From Planctomycetota bacterium (GTDB lineage Bacteria; Planctomycetota; Phycisphaerae; Phycisphaerales; UBA1924): a stretch of DNA of 64,000 nt. The translations under genes were made by a program, and so were the position numbers. Below are positions 51,013-60,712 of the stretch, one piece after another. The DNA lies in NCBI GenBank assembly GCA_024280755.1, contig JAJRPN010000002.1:1-64000 (forward strand), in the 5' to 3' direction. Numbering within the stretch: the stretch's first letter is position 1; every line of letters starts with the position of its first letter. The notes beneath the pieces are model-generated. The model saw only the letters and a program-made list of their open reading frames with translations, was not told the DNA's origin and did no database searches.

Positions 51013-51642
51013 TTACTTGGTGTGCATGGTGTGGGCGATGCGGGCGGCTTTGACGATCATGATGGCCTCGGCGATCGCCTCGTCGATGTTTTCGTTGACT
51101 AAAAACTGGTCATAGGCATCGCAGGCTTTGGCTTCGGCGATCTCTCGCTTGGCTTCGGCGAATCGTTTTTGGATCAGCTCTTCGCTCTCGCGTTTGCGGT
51201 TTCGCAATCGGCGGAGGAGTTCGTCCTCGCTTGGAGGCAGGATAAAGAGCCCGAACGCGTCGGGGATTTTGGCTTTGACTTGCTTTGCACCTTCGACATC
51301 GATTTCGAGGATGACGAGTCGGCCTCGGGAGAGTTGTTCGTCCACCCATTTTTTTCGCGTGCCGTACTTTCTGCCGAAGACATCGGCCCATTCCAAGAAA
51401 GCCTTTTTGTCGATCAGTTTTTGGAACTCGTCGTCGTAGATAAAGTGATAATCGACTGCTTCGACATCTGCTTCTGTTTTGTCGCGGGTTGTGCATGAAA
51501 TGGAGAAGACAGAGTCGGCTATGGCGCGATCTATGCCTCGGGTGATGGTTGTTTTTCCAGCACCTGAGGGTCCAGAGATCATGAGCAGCAGCCCGTCATC
51601 GGTGTCTGTCGGGAGGCGAGGATGATGGGTTTGGTCGACCAT
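51013..51642 (-). CDS. gmk: Guanylate kinase
   Basis: The enzyme phosphorylates GMP to GDP. The P-loop SGPSGAGKTT, the GMP-binding SCTTRDKTEADVEAVDYHF and the late RKRESEELI region are normal. The ATG at 51642 gives 209 residues, the usual size; the frame is open further upstream without support. A terminator for the upstream PEP-CTERM gene lies just before it. Confidence 0.93.
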   Translation of the reverse strand: MVDQTHHPRLPTDTDDGLLLMISGPSGAGKTTITRGIDRAIADSVFSISCTTRDKTEADVEAVDYHFIYDDEFQKLIDKKAFLEWADVFGRKYGTRKKWVDEQLSRGRLVILEIDVEGAKQVKAKIPDAFGLFILPPSEDELLRRLRNRKRESEELIQKRFAEAKREIAEAKACDAYDQFLVNENIDEAIAEAIMIVKAARIAHTMHTK

Positions 51643-51697
51643 GAGAGAATATAGACATGTGATTGAGAGCCGGTCGAAACGATTGGAGTGTACGCCC

Positions 51698-51740
51698 AAA
51701 AAAAGCGAATCCCAGCCCCACTCACTGGGCTGGGATTCGC
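51698..51740 (-). terminator. Intrinsic terminator after the PEP-CTERM genes
   Basis: A 13-bp GCGAATCCCAGCC stem is followed on the minus strand by TTTTTTT. It separates the secreted-protein operon from gmk. Confidence 0.9.
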
Positions 51741-51799
51741 AATGTAACCTGATCGCGGATGAACAAAGAATCCACGATGCAGGAAAGGAAACGGTGTGG

Positions 51800-52456
51800 C
51801 TAGTGCTTGCGTCTGGGCTTTCTTCGAGAGCCGAGAAGTCCACCCAGTGCCAAGATGCTCAGAGCACCTGGCGTGGGTGTTGTTTGGACGGAGCCTCCGA
51901 GCGTTCTGATTCGATCGGATAAGTCTCGGCCGTACTGGAAGTTGAGATCGATGAACCCAGATTGGTATCCATCGAGCGGATTGCCCGAGAGATCGCCGAC
52001 GAAAACTTCATAGCGTGCATAGTGCGGGCCATGAACTTCGGTCGCGTACCAGTTGTGGATCATGGTGCCATCCCACTGCCATGTGTCCGAGCTGTCTTGG
52101 GTGCCGAAGATTGGATCGAAAGATCCTTGTTCAAACACGGAAAGATGAGGGGACATCGCGAGCGTGCGGACAAAGATTCCTGATGCTGGCGGCAGCGAGA
52201 TAAACCCGTTTGCGAGCCAGCCGAACTGCGCGTTGTAGCCCAGGTCGTTGAGTGCGCTCGACGAGCCTGTGAATGTTCCGTTGTTGTCTTGCATGTCTAC
52301 GGCTGCCATTGATGGCGACTCGAAGGTGAGGAAGATTTCGTTTTGGAACAGGGTCACGAGCAGGTGGGACATTGGGCCGCCGAGCGTTGGGATATCTGCG
52401 AGGGCTGAAGAGCCTAATGCGCCGAGCAAGGCGGTGGAGACGATGATTGCCTTCAT
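51800..52456 (-). CDS. PEP-CTERM-like exported protein
   Basis: The 218-residue product has a signal peptide (IIVSTALLGALGSSALA) and a C-terminal sorting-like signal: PTPGALSILALGGLLGSRRKPRRKH, i.e. a Pro-containing motif, membrane segment and Arg-rich end. Such signals suit exosortase-type processing. It is clearly related to the next gene. It starts four bases from the stop of that gene, so the two are coupled. Confidence 0.8.
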   Translation of the reverse strand: MKAIIVSTALLGALGSSALADIPTLGGPMSHLLVTLFQNEIFLTFESPSMAAVDMQDNNGTFTGSSSALNDLGYNAQFGWLANGFISLPPASGIFVRTLAMSPHLSVFEQGSFDPIFGTQDSSDTWQWDGTMIHNWYATEVHGPHYARYEVFVGDLSGNPLDGYQSGFIDLNFQYGRDLSDRIRTLGGSVQTTPTPGALSILALGGLLGSRRKPRRKH

Positions 52457-52457
52457 A

Positions 52458-53090
52458 TCATGCTCGCTTTCTGCGTGTTGCGATCAGTGAGCCCATGCCT
52501 AGGAGGGCGAGCGATGATGGGGAAGGCACTGCGCGGAAGTTAAGGGCGATGGCGGTTTCGCCGAAGCCTGAGATTGCGTCGCCGTTGGCATCGCCGACAT
52601 AGATGCGGTAGTTTGCTTCATAGTCGCCGAGTTCTGAAGCACTGTACCAGTTGTGGGTCATCATGCCGCTCCATTGCCAGTTCATGTCTGAACCTGCGGT
52701 GCCGAAGATCGGGTCAAATGTTTGCATGGGGATCATCATGCGCATCCCGCCTTGGTATGTTTCAAGGCCTGTGGTTTGTGAGGTCATCTCGATCCAGATG
52801 GAGTTTCCGAATCCTGGATCGACGATGCCGTCGAGTACCCAGCCGTATTGATCGGAGTAGTACTGGTTATCGAGAGTCGACGCGTTGGCGTCGTATGTTT
52901 CGCCTGCGAAGCGTTGCATTTCGACGGGGTTGGTTGCGCTGGTGTTGACATGTGCATGGAGTGCGTTGGTGTCATCCATCGAGACCATAATGTGTTCCAT
53001 CGGCCAGGTGTGCGCGTTGGGCATGCCCGCTGTTGCGAGGGTTGTTGCTGCTGCGATGGTCATGGTTACGATTGTTGTTGCGTTCTTCAT
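52458..53090 (-). CDS. PEP-CTERM-like exported protein, paralogue
   Basis: The 210-residue product shares TFDPIFGT...WQW.G.M.HNWY and YVGDA with its neighbour and ends PSPSSLALLGMGSLIATRRKRA. A signal peptide is present. Function is unknown; the pair may be matrix or surface proteins. It follows the pseudopilin-like gene by 27 bases. Confidence 0.8.
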   Translation of the reverse strand: MKNATTIVTMTIAAATTLATAGMPNAHTWPMEHIMVSMDDTNALHAHVNTSATNPVEMQRFAGETYDANASTLDNQYYSDQYGWVLDGIVDPGFGNSIWIEMTSQTTGLETYQGGMRMMIPMQTFDPIFGTAGSDMNWQWSGMMTHNWYSASELGDYEANYRIYVGDANGDAISGFGETAIALNFRAVPSPSSLALLGMGSLIATRRKRA

Positions 53091-53117
53091 CTTATGTAAA
53101 TCCTTTAAAAAAACAGG

Positions 53118-53906
53118 TTAGTCGTCGGTGTCAATAAACAGTTTGTTGATCATGGGGTTCCATTGATCGTGATGTGATTCGGGGTTGTATGTTTCGATGA
53201 GTGCTGCGTTTGCTGCGTGGCCGTCGAGATAGGCGTAGCCCGATGTCTCGCCATGACGATCAGAAGCCACTTCGAACTCTGGGTCAACTCCTGCGGTTCG
53301 CCAGAAGTGAGCCATGATGTGATCGCGCGATGAAGTTTCGGTCAGCCCGCCCATCAACACAGTGGTCGATGGGTGAGGGGTTGCGAAGAGCTTTCCAAAC
53401 GGAGGCTTTGATGTGCCGCCCGAGCGAGAGGGATCGATCTCGGATATTTTGAGTTCAAAGTAGACATTCATGCCATAGCTGAACGCGGGCATCGAGAATG
53501 GCAATCCGGATTGTTCGATCGGGCTTTCGCGTCGATCGTGTGGGCAACGATAAAACGAGTTTGTCGCATCCCACCATCCGGTGTCATCCCATGTATAACT
53601 TGTGCCTTCGAAGGCTCTGCCTGTGATTGGTTCGTAGAGCGTCGCTGCCCAAGGCAGCGCGTTGAACCCGGCGGAGTGGCTCGATTTGGGTAAGTTACTG
53701 TGGTGATCATCTGCATATTGGTGGATCGTGATTCCCAGTGTTCGCAAGTTGGCGAGGCACTGGATCGAACGCGCGCTGTCGCGTGCGCTGCCCAATGACG
53801 GGAGCAAAATACCAATCAGTAATGCGATGATCGCGATGACAACCAGAAGCTCGATGAGCGTGAACGCACCGTGTGCCTTTGCGGGCGTGCGCGTGAGAAC
53901 AGACAT
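53118..53906 (-). CDS. Pseudopilin-like protein (prepilin-type N-terminus)
   Basis: The ATG at 53906 (AAGG seven bases upstream) gives a 262-residue protein with HGAFTLIELLVVIAIIALLIGILLPSL, a classic prepilin signal, and a mature domain of the planctomycete pseudopilin type. It resembles the gene at 50123. It is in an operon with the two PEP-CTERM-like genes. Confidence 0.88.
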   Translation of the reverse strand: MSVLTRTPAKAHGAFTLIELLVVIAIIALLIGILLPSLGSARDSARSIQCLANLRTLGITIHQYADDHHSNLPKSSHSAGFNALPWAATLYEPITGRAFEGTSYTWDDTGWWDATNSFYRCPHDRRESPIEQSGLPFSMPAFSYGMNVYFELKISEIDPSRSGGTSKPPFGKLFATPHPSTTVLMGGLTETSSRDHIMAHFWRTAGVDPEFEVASDRHGETSGYAYLDGHAANAALIETYNPESHHDQWNPMINKLFIDTDD

Positions 53907-54004
53907 GAGTTGACCTTTCGTTGTGCTTGAAAACAAACAGAAGCACAGTGAACCAGCGCATGCCAAAGGCACGCGCATCGAGAGCAGTTCAAAGAAACGA
54001 AAGT

Positions 54005-54457
54005 TCAGGCTCGTGGTGGCGGCGTGGGCAGATCGCGTACTGGATCGAGCGGGGCATCGTCTTGGCTGATCAGGTGGGCGATTGATGCGGGTGATGCAAG
54101 TGCGTTGCTTTGGCGTGCGCCAAAGACAAAGGACAGGAAGATCGAAGCGCACCCGGCTTGCGATGCTATCGAGGCTGCTTCAAAGCGCGAACTTTTGGGC
54201 ATGCGCTTTGGGTTGTCGGTTGGGGTGGAGGGGGAATCTGAGTATCCGGTGTCGGCGTTCTCATCGACAATGCACAGCGGGCAATCGGGTTCAATGGCTG
54301 TTGTCGGCAAGCATGAACACATGTCTTGGCCACAGACGGACCACGCCGGTCTGCTTTGCATCTTGGCTGAGAGTACAAGCGACCATCCAGATCCGGCGAA
54401 GACGAACCCGGTGACAAAGAATGCCATGGCGACGATTTGAAGGTGGCTGTGTCTCAT
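54005..54457 (-). CDS. Small Cys-rich membrane-anchored protein
   Basis: The 150-residue product has an N-terminal membrane segment and a Cys-rich stretch (VCGQDMCSCL ... DCPLC), then a Ser/Pro-rich part and a second hydrophobic region. No family is recognised. It lies upstream of the pseudopilin-like gene on the same strand, with a 98-base gap, and may share its transcript. Confidence 0.6.
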   Translation of the reverse strand: MRHSHLQIVAMAFFVTGFVFAGSGWSLVLSAKMQSRPAWSVCGQDMCSCLPTTAIEPDCPLCIVDENADTGYSDSPSTPTDNPKRMPKSSRFEAASIASQAGCASIFLSFVFGARQSNALASPASIAHLISQDDAPLDPVRDLPTPPPRA

Positions 54458-54493
54458 TTGACAGGAAACTATACGCTTGAGCAGGAAACAAAG

Positions 54494-55621
54494 TCAAGGG
54501 TGAGCCTGAAGAAGTATGGAATCTGCTGCCTGTTGAGCTGTTTTGTACTCAATTTGCTCGATCGCGCATTGTTCTGGGTGATCGTTGGCGGATTGGTCGG
54601 GTGGTCGGGTTGGATCGGCGACGATGATGGTTTCGGAGGGTGATCCGTTGGGCAAGGGTTTGGTTGGGATGGTGGTCCATCGTGGATCGGTCGGGCCAAA
54701 AAGGGTGATCAAAGGCGTACCAAACGCTGCTGCGATGTGGCGCGGGCCGGTGTCGTTGGTGATCATGATCTTCGCACCAGCGATGATCGGTTTGAGCGCG
54801 CCCAAGGTGTTGCCGAGCGCGGGCAGTGAGATCGGGTTGGAGTTGGCGAGGGTGATAATCTCGTCGCAGAGTTCGGCTTCAGCCGGTGAGCCGTTGATGA
54901 GGACGGCGAGGTTGTGTTTGTGAGAGAGATGATCCGCGATCTTGGCAAAGCGATCGGCGGGCCAGCGTTTGGCGTGGTTGTTGCCGCCGGGGTTGAGGAT
55001 GGCGTAGTTGGTATCGCCGTCTATGTGCCCGCGTCCGAGGATGTCGGTCGCCTTGGTTTGATCGTCATCAGTGAACCCGAGTTCCATGAACGCATCGCTG
55101 GGCAATGCGAGGGGCATGTCTTTGCAGTTGGTCGGTGTGTGGATCGACCAATCGATAGGATCTTCGTCGAGCAGATGCGATGCGAGGTTCCAGTAGTAAT
55201 CGACAGCGGGGGTGAGCTTCCACGAACGATCAGCGTTTCGAGGCGGCGCGATGGGGTCGGTCAAAAGGACGGCGCGCGAGTCTCGGTTGTAGCCGATGCG
55301 CCGAGGGATGAATGCCAGGCGAGTCGTTAATGCGGTGGAGAACGAGTTGGTGAGCAGGAGTGCGGAGTCGTATTGTCGCGGGCGGATTTTGTTGGCGGTT
55401 TTTTTGGTTGCCATCATGCCGTGTTGGGTAGTGATGTGGAGTTCATCGAAGAGTGTGTTGCCGGTGAGGAGTTGGTCCATCCCGGGGCGGACTAAGCCGC
55501 CGATGAAGATACCGGGGTATGCGTCGCGCAATCGACGAACGGTTGGCGTGGCCATCACGATATCGCCAACCCATGAGGGCATGACGATGAGGAGTCGGAG
55601 TGGTGATGATGGCGCAGGCAT
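54494..55621 (-). CDS. waaF: Glycosyltransferase family 9, ADP-heptose:LPS heptosyltransferase II-like
   Basis: The 375-residue protein opens LLIVMPSWVGDIVMATP, the GT9 signature, and has GGNNHAKRWPADRFAKI and TNDTGPRHIAAAFGTP in the C-terminal domain, as in WaaF. It adds heptose to the LPS inner core. A gmhB-like gene, whose enzyme works earlier in ADP-heptose synthesis, is the next upstream gene on the same strand. Confidence 0.88.
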   Translation of the reverse strand: MPAPSSPLRLLIVMPSWVGDIVMATPTVRRLRDAYPGIFIGGLVRPGMDQLLTGNTLFDELHITTQHGMMATKKTANKIRPRQYDSALLLTNSFSTALTTRLAFIPRRIGYNRDSRAVLLTDPIAPPRNADRSWKLTPAVDYYWNLASHLLDEDPIDWSIHTPTNCKDMPLALPSDAFMELGFTDDDQTKATDILGRGHIDGDTNYAILNPGGNNHAKRWPADRFAKIADHLSHKHNLAVLINGSPAEAELCDEIITLANSNPISLPALGNTLGALKPIIAGAKIMITNDTGPRHIAAAFGTPLITLFGPTDPRWTTIPTKPLPNGSPSETIIVADPTRPPDQSANDHPEQCAIEQIEYKTAQQAADSILLQAHP

Positions 55622-55651
55622 GAAGAGAGGGTAGGAGGAGTGTGATGTATT

Positions 55652-55729
55652 GACGAGCCGCGACCGTGAGGGAGTGGTCTTTGATCATTCAGAAAAGAGA
55701 AGACCGCTCCCTCACGGTCGCGGCTCGTC
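55652..55729. repeat. Long inverted repeat, family B
   Basis: Arms GACGAGCCGCGACCGTGAGG and CCTCACGGTCGCGGCTCGTC form a long hairpin between the waaF-like and gmhB-like genes. Confidence 0.9.
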
Positions 55730-56648
55730 AAGTCAGGGGATCGTGTGCACTTGGCCAGAGGTCTTTGCTGGTGTGGGATGTGTGCCAGCGGTTGGTGTCT
55801 CGGCGGAGCTGGGCGATGAATGCCAGGGCGCTAAGTTTGGGCAAATCGAGTGTTGCCGTGATGGATGATTCGGTGGTGGTAATGGAGATGATGCGGATGC
55901 CTGTGCGCTCGGCAATGGCGGTCGCGCAGGCTTCGACGGTGCTGCGGATGCGCTCGTCGGCGAGTGGTTGATCAAACTCGTTGATCGCTTTGAGTGTAAC
56001 GGTGGTCGTTGGATGGGCGGCTTGCTCGTCGTCGATATTGAGGATGAGCCGAGCAGCGTGGGCGAGATCGGCGATGGGAGAATCGTGCGCGACGCGGATG
56101 GTTTGGGTTGCGGGCACGCCGGCAGCGATGGCGGCGTCGAGATCTCGCTGCTTGTCGCCGACCATCCATGATCGCTTGGGATCAAGATTGAGCTCTTTGC
56201 ACGCGGCGGTGATCATGCCGGGGTGAGGTTTGCGCCAATCGTGCTCTGCTTTGAGATGGGGGACCACGCCGGTCTCTGGGTGGAACGGGCACGAGTACCA
56301 GGTGTCGATGATTTGGTCGTCGAAGAGTGCGAGGGAATCGTCGGGGTGCAATGTTTGTTCTGTGTGATGGATGAGGTTGCGCATGCGATCGTTGCAGGCA
56401 TCGACATCGTGCATGGTGCCACCCGCGCGGGCGACGCCGCCTTGGTTGGTGATGACGACGATGCGGTAGCCAGCGTCTTTGAGCGCATGGAGTGCTTCGA
56501 TGACGCCGGGGAAGAGCAGCGAGAACTCAGGCTTGAGCAGGTCGCCCCACTTGACATTCTCCCAAGCCGCGTCAGGGAGATCGGCGTTGCGGTTGATGGT
56601 GTCATCGCGATCGAGGAAGATCGCGGGGCGTGGGGGATTGTTTGGCAT
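55728..56648 (-). CDS. HAD-IIIA phosphatase, GmhB-like, with C-terminal extension
   Basis: The N-terminal 190 residues match D-glycero-D-manno-heptose-1,7-bisphosphate phosphatase: IFLDRDDTINRN (nucleophile Asp), VVITNQGGVARA, a Cys/His metal loop region CPFHPETG and MVGDKQRDL. A further 110 residues of unknown type follow, making it 306 residues against about 190. The waaF-like neighbour supports a role in heptose metabolism. Its stop nearly coincides with a family B repeat. Confidence 0.82.
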   Translation of the reverse strand: MPNNPPRPAIFLDRDDTINRNADLPDAAWENVKWGDLLKPEFSLLFPGVIEALHALKDAGYRIVVITNQGGVARAGGTMHDVDACNDRMRNLIHHTEQTLHPDDSLALFDDQIIDTWYSCPFHPETGVVPHLKAEHDWRKPHPGMITAACKELNLDPKRSWMVGDKQRDLDAAIAAGVPATQTIRVAHDSPIADLAHAARLILNIDDEQAAHPTTTVTLKAINEFDQPLADERIRSTVEACATAIAERTGIRIISITTTESSITATLDLPKLSALAFIAQLRRDTNRWHTSHTSKDLWPSAHDPLT

Positions 56649-56703
56649 GTGATGATGATAGGTTTGTGGAACTGGCGGTATTAGGAACTGGTATACTCAT
56701 TCA

Positions 56704-58254
56704 ATGATCTGGACTATTGCTTATTGGGTGTTGTTGGTGCTTGGGGTTCTTGTTGGGCTGCGGGCGTTGTTGTGGGATCGCGCGGGGTTTTGTGGGCGGG
56801 CGAAGCTGCGGTGTCGGAAGTGTTGGTATGACCTGACGGCTGCGCCCGGGGACTTGCGTGAAGAGCCGATCGTGTGCCCAGAGTGCGGCAAGAAGCATGC
56901 GAGCCGACGGGCGATGCGCAAGACTCGGCGGAGCAGGCGATGGGTTGCAGCGGCGATGGTACTTGTGTTTGCATCATATTCTGTTCGAATGACACCAAAG
57001 ATTAAAAAATATGGCCGGTGGGCTGCTGTACCCAACTGGGTGTTGATCGCTTCAATTCATCAGATCCCTGAGTTTGTTCAAAATCCTGATATTGAATGGG
57101 AGGCTATTTCATATGGTCGATCATCTTCGTTCCAACGAGCGCATGGGGTGTTGCAGTGGAAAGCTCGCGTTGGTGATTTGAGTTGGTTTGATTATCAACT
57201 TGTTGCTTGGCTTGCTCGGACAGAAGGGGAAGAAGGGCTTTGTATAAAAAATGACGGGCGAGCCAACGGCGTGCAGCCAAGGGCAACGGCATATCTCGTT
57301 CTGATGGAATCCGGAATTCGGAGAGGCAAGCTTGGCGAGTTTCATTCTCGTTGGTACAGACAACTGGTAAGTGTGAAAGTAATCACTCGGCCAGCATGGC
57401 CGGAAGGGTATCGGGTGTTTGGCCGTCCGCAGATTTTAAGTGCGTTTGGGAAGTATGCGAAAGATCCTCATCTTCGTGTTCGTTTTTTTGATCCAACTCA
57501 TGGGACTTCGATTTTCTCCCCTACATCAAATGGTTTGCCATGGAAAATTGAGGATTTAGATTTTTCTGGATTACAGTTTCAACCTCCTCGATTTGGACGA
57601 CCAAGCAAGCTTGCAAATATTGCATGGAGCGATGGCATGATTGAACTCAAGCCAAGAGATCCATCAGATAATTATGCAGATCTTCAAGTGACTGTTACTG
57701 AATATATGGGTGAAGGCAGAGAGCTTGGAGAACCAGAAACAGTTATTGATCGCTATCAACTCTCAGTCCCTGTAGCCCGAGTTCGTGATATTGATCAGTT
57801 GGTAACAGTTGTTTCAAGCCAAGACATCATCGACGAGATTCAACGGTGTGTTCGTGCGGAAGGGTATTGGTGGTATGACTTGCATGGCCAGAGACGGATT
57901 GTTCTTTCGATGAAGTTGAAAGATGATCCGAGAATACAAAGACGACGCTATACATTTGGGAATGACACTATTACAGCTCGGAGGAATAGCAATGGCGGGC
58001 TTTATGGAGGCGCATGGTGGGCACTTGAGCCGACCGCGGACGGTGGGTGGCATCTTGTGCATGGGTGGAAGCTCGTCTCCATGTATGGTGGGGCAACTGA
58101 GCAGAGCTTACTCACAAGTGGTGATCAGCCATGGCGGCTCTTGGTATCATCAAATCCCGAGTTCTGTTTGAGAGATTTGGAAGCGACCCATGTTCTTGAT
58201 GGTGGGTTCTCGCTTCAAATATCATGGACCATGATGCCAGAAGATGAGTGGTAA
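56704..58254 (+). CDS. Large membrane protein with N-terminal zinc ribbon
   Basis: The 516-residue product has a first membrane segment (residues about 4-22), a zinc ribbon CRKCWYDL...CPECGKKH, and a second membrane segment (WVAAAMVLVFASYSV), then a large outer domain with no recognised family. It shares the planctomycete zinc-ribbon theme with the 38419 and 38975 genes, but with the ribbon at the N-terminus. The C-terminal region is AT-rich. No function is known. Confidence 0.65.
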   Translation: MIWTIAYWVLLVLGVLVGLRALLWDRAGFCGRAKLRCRKCWYDLTAAPGDLREEPIVCPECGKKHASRRAMRKTRRSRRWVAAAMVLVFASYSVRMTPKIKKYGRWAAVPNWVLIASIHQIPEFVQNPDIEWEAISYGRSSSFQRAHGVLQWKARVGDLSWFDYQLVAWLARTEGEEGLCIKNDGRANGVQPRATAYLVLMESGIRRGKLGEFHSRWYRQLVSVKVITRPAWPEGYRVFGRPQILSAFGKYAKDPHLRVRFFDPTHGTSIFSPTSNGLPWKIEDLDFSGLQFQPPRFGRPSKLANIAWSDGMIELKPRDPSDNYADLQVTVTEYMGEGRELGEPETVIDRYQLSVPVARVRDIDQLVTVVSSQDIIDEIQRCVRAEGYWWYDLHGQRRIVLSMKLKDDPRIQRRRYTFGNDTITARRNSNGGLYGGAWWALEPTADGGWHLVHGWKLVSMYGGATEQSLLTSGDQPWRLLVSSNPEFCLRDLEATHVLDGGFSLQISWTMMPEDEW

Positions 58255-58281
58255 AAAAGACCCCGCCGAAGCGGGGTCTTG
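58255..58281 (-). terminator. Intrinsic terminator of the aldolase gene
   Basis: An AAGACCCCGC/GCGGGGTCTT stem with a TTCG-type loop is followed on the minus strand by TTTTTT. It overlaps the end of the plus-strand gene and may also end that transcript. Confidence 0.85.
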
Positions 58282-58305
58282 AGCGGATCGATTGTTGACT
58301 CAGCT

Positions 58306-59400
58306 TTACGCGATCGTGACTTTGTCGTCGAGGTACACATCTTGAATCGCCTGAAGCAGCGCTGCCCCTTCGCCCAGTGGGCGTTGGAAGGCTTTGCGGC
58401 CGGAGATCAGGCCCATGCCGCCGGCGCGTTTGTTGATGACTGCTGTGGTGACGGCTTCTTTGAGATCGCCGGCGCCGCTTGATGCACCGCCTGAGTTAAT
58501 CAGGGGGGATCGGCCCATGTAGCAGTTAGCGACTTGGTATCGGCAGAGGTCGATCGGGTGGCCGCCGCCGCCGGTTTCGTCGCAGCCGGCGAGTTTGGTG
58601 TAGATGGAGTTGTCGAACTTGCCGTAGGAGGAGTCGCCTGAGTTGAGCGCGGAGTAGCCGCCGTTGTTGGTGGGGAGTTTTTGCTTGATGATGTCGGCTT
58701 GGATGGTGACGCCGAGGTGGTTGGCCTGTGCGGTCAGGTCTGCCGAGGCGTGGTAATCGACGCCGTTGACTTTGAAGGCGTTGTTGCGGATGTAGCACCA
58801 GAGGACGGTGACCATGCCATATTCATGTGCTTCGTGGAACATGTCGGCGACATACTGGATCTGAGCTTCGGATTCATCGGACCCAAAGTAGATCGTCGCG
58901 CCGACAGCAGCGGCTCCCATCTCCCAGCATTGCTTGATGTTGCCAAACGGAACCTGATTGAAGGTGTTTGGATAGGTCATCAGTTCGTTGTGGTTGAACT
59001 TGACGAGGTAGGGGATTTTGTGTGCGTATTTGCGGGCGGTTGCGCCCAGCACGCCGAAGGTCGATGCGACGGCGTTGCATCCGCCTTCGATCGCGAGCTC
59101 GATGATTGATTCTGGATCGAAGTAGGTTGGGTTTGGCGCGAACGATGCGCCGGCGGAGTGTTCGATGCCCTGGTCAACGGGGAGGATCGAGGTGTAGCCG
59201 GTGCCGGCGAGGCGTCCGGTATTGAAGATGCGCTGGAAGTTGTTGAGAACATTTTGGTTGCGATCGGTCATCGCGAGGATGCGATCGACGAAGTCGCTGC
59301 CGGGGAGGTGGAGTTGGTCTTTGGAGATCGCGGGGGTGTTGAAGTTGAGCAAGGAGTCGTCTGCGAGGGTTGATTGGACATCGATGGTCAGGTTTGGCAT
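58306..59400 (-). CDS. fbaB: Class I fructose-bisphosphate aldolase (DhnA/FbaB type)
   Basis: The enzyme interconverts fructose-1,6-bisphosphate with the two triose phosphates. The 364-residue protein matches the archaeal-type class I aldolase: [22 protein letters not shown] (Lys for the Schiff base is likely here or later) and [11 protein letters not shown] for phosphate binding. The ATG at 59400 is preferred over the longer frame. It is a single gene with its own terminator. Confidence 0.88.
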   Translation of the reverse strand: MPNLTIDVQSTLADDSLLNFNTPAISKDQLHLPGSDFVDRILAMTDRNQNVLNNFQRIFNTGRLAGTGYTSILPVDQGIEHSAGASFAPNPTYFDPESIIELAIEGGCNAVASTFGVLGATARKYAHKIPYLVKFNHNELMTYPNTFNQVPFGNIKQCWEMGAAAVGATIYFGSDESEAQIQYVADMFHEAHEYGMVTVLWCYIRNNAFKVNGVDYHASADLTAQANHLGVTIQADIIKQKLPTNNGGYSALNSGDSSYGKFDNSIYTKLAGCDETGGGGHPIDLCRYQVANCYMGRSPLINSGGASSGAGDLKEAVTTAVINKRAGGMGLISGRKAFQRPLGEGAALLQAIQDVYLDDKVTIA

Positions 59401-59501
59401 TGGTGTTTCTCTCTGGTGAGTGATGGGTGACGAATCAGTGTATCCGGTTCTCCGATCATTCAATCGGATTGTCCGGATAGGTCAATGGTATCCATATCGG
59501 C

Positions 59502-60647
59502 TCATTGCGTGTAGTTCTTTGGTCCTGATTCGATGGCTTTACGGATGGCGGAGTCGAGTTTTTTTGCAGCGACGGGTGTGGCGAGTTGTTCGAGGAAATC
59601 GGCATAGGCTCGATCAACCATCGCTTGGCGTTCTTGGGGGTGATCGAGGAGATACGAGATAGATTGGGCATATTCGTCGACAGTGTCGGCCAGCATGCCG
59701 TTGGTGCGGTGATCGAAGAAGTCGGAATGATCGGGGACGGTATCGGTGACGACAGCGGTGTTGGTAGCGATGTAGGAGAGGATTTTGCCGAAGGATTTGC
59801 CGTGGGCGTAATCATTTTCGAGCCGAACCGGGTGGATCCCGATCGGGGTTTGGGCGATGGTGTCGAGATAGTCGGTGTATTGGTCGAAGTAGCCAAACTG
59901 CTTGAGCTTGACCCCGGCTTCGAGCAAAGGCCTGGCGAATGTGTTCGCCCACTCTTTGTTCTTGCACCCGGTCATCCAGAACTCGAAATCGGTGCGATGG
60001 GATTGGAGTGTGCAGATGGCATTGGTGATGAAGTCTGATTCGGTGGTGTAGCCAACGGGGTTGTTGGGGGCCCACATGATGATGTTGGGGCGTTGAGCGT
60101 TTGGAATCTTTGGAGTTGTTGCACGAGGGACATGGGGCACCCAGATTTTTTCAACATGATCATTGTGTTGGGCACACCATGATTTGACATACTCATTGCC
60201 GGCGATGACTAGGGCGGCAGCCTGAGTGCATTCAACAACATGGTCATGCTCTTTGGGATCGAGAAAGTCGGCGTCGTCCATCAGGAACACGAGCGGGATG
60301 TTTGGATAGTGGTGCGGGCGGTTTTTCCAGGTGCGGGCCTTGAGAAAGAAGATCGCGTCGGGCTTGAGCAGTTTGCACAGGCGTTTGCGTTGGGAGAGTT
60401 CGAGCTGAGGCGGGGCGAGCACGACATCCCACCCGAGCGATTCCATTTCTTTGAGTGCGCCTTGGCCCCACAGGAGCCCCGAGCAGGCTTTCCATGAATC
60501 GCACGGGAAGGCGACCAGCCGGGGGCGTCGAGACTTGAAGATGTGCTTGGACAGAATGGAGAGTTCGCGCACACGATGAGCGGCGAATCTTTTGAGATTC
60601 GGTTTATCGCTCTGGATATCAACCTTTGGATCCTTGTGATAGGTCAC
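59502..60647 (-). CDS. Glycosyltransferase, GT4-like
   Basis: The product has a GT-B layout with PHVPRATTPKIP, a mid Rossmann core (IIMWAPNNPVGYTTESDF) and a C-terminal segment GKSFGKILSYIATNTAVV that resembles GT4 enzymes and teichoic-acid-type transferases. The GTG at 60647 has GGGAG seven bases upstream; a TTG at 60653 is the alternative. Sugar and acceptor are unknown. Confidence 0.75.
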   Translation of the reverse strand: MTYHKDPKVDIQSDKPNLKRFAAHRVRELSILSKHIFKSRRPRLVAFPCDSWKACSGLLWGQGALKEMESLGWDVVLAPPQLELSQRKRLCKLLKPDAIFFLKARTWKNRPHHYPNIPLVFLMDDADFLDPKEHDHVVECTQAAALVIAGNEYVKSWCAQHNDHVEKIWVPHVPRATTPKIPNAQRPNIIMWAPNNPVGYTTESDFITNAICTLQSHRTDFEFWMTGCKNKEWANTFARPLLEAGVKLKQFGYFDQYTDYLDTIAQTPIGIHPVRLENDYAHGKSFGKILSYIATNTAVVTDTVPDHSDFFDHRTNGMLADTVDEYAQSISYLLDHPQERQAMVDRAYADFLEQLATPVAAKKLDSAIRKAIESGPKNYTQ

Positions 60648-60712
60648 GAACAAACTCCCTCGCGTGGATCATATCGTGTTGCGAGCAGCCTGGTGATGAT
60701 TTGTTGGCAGAT

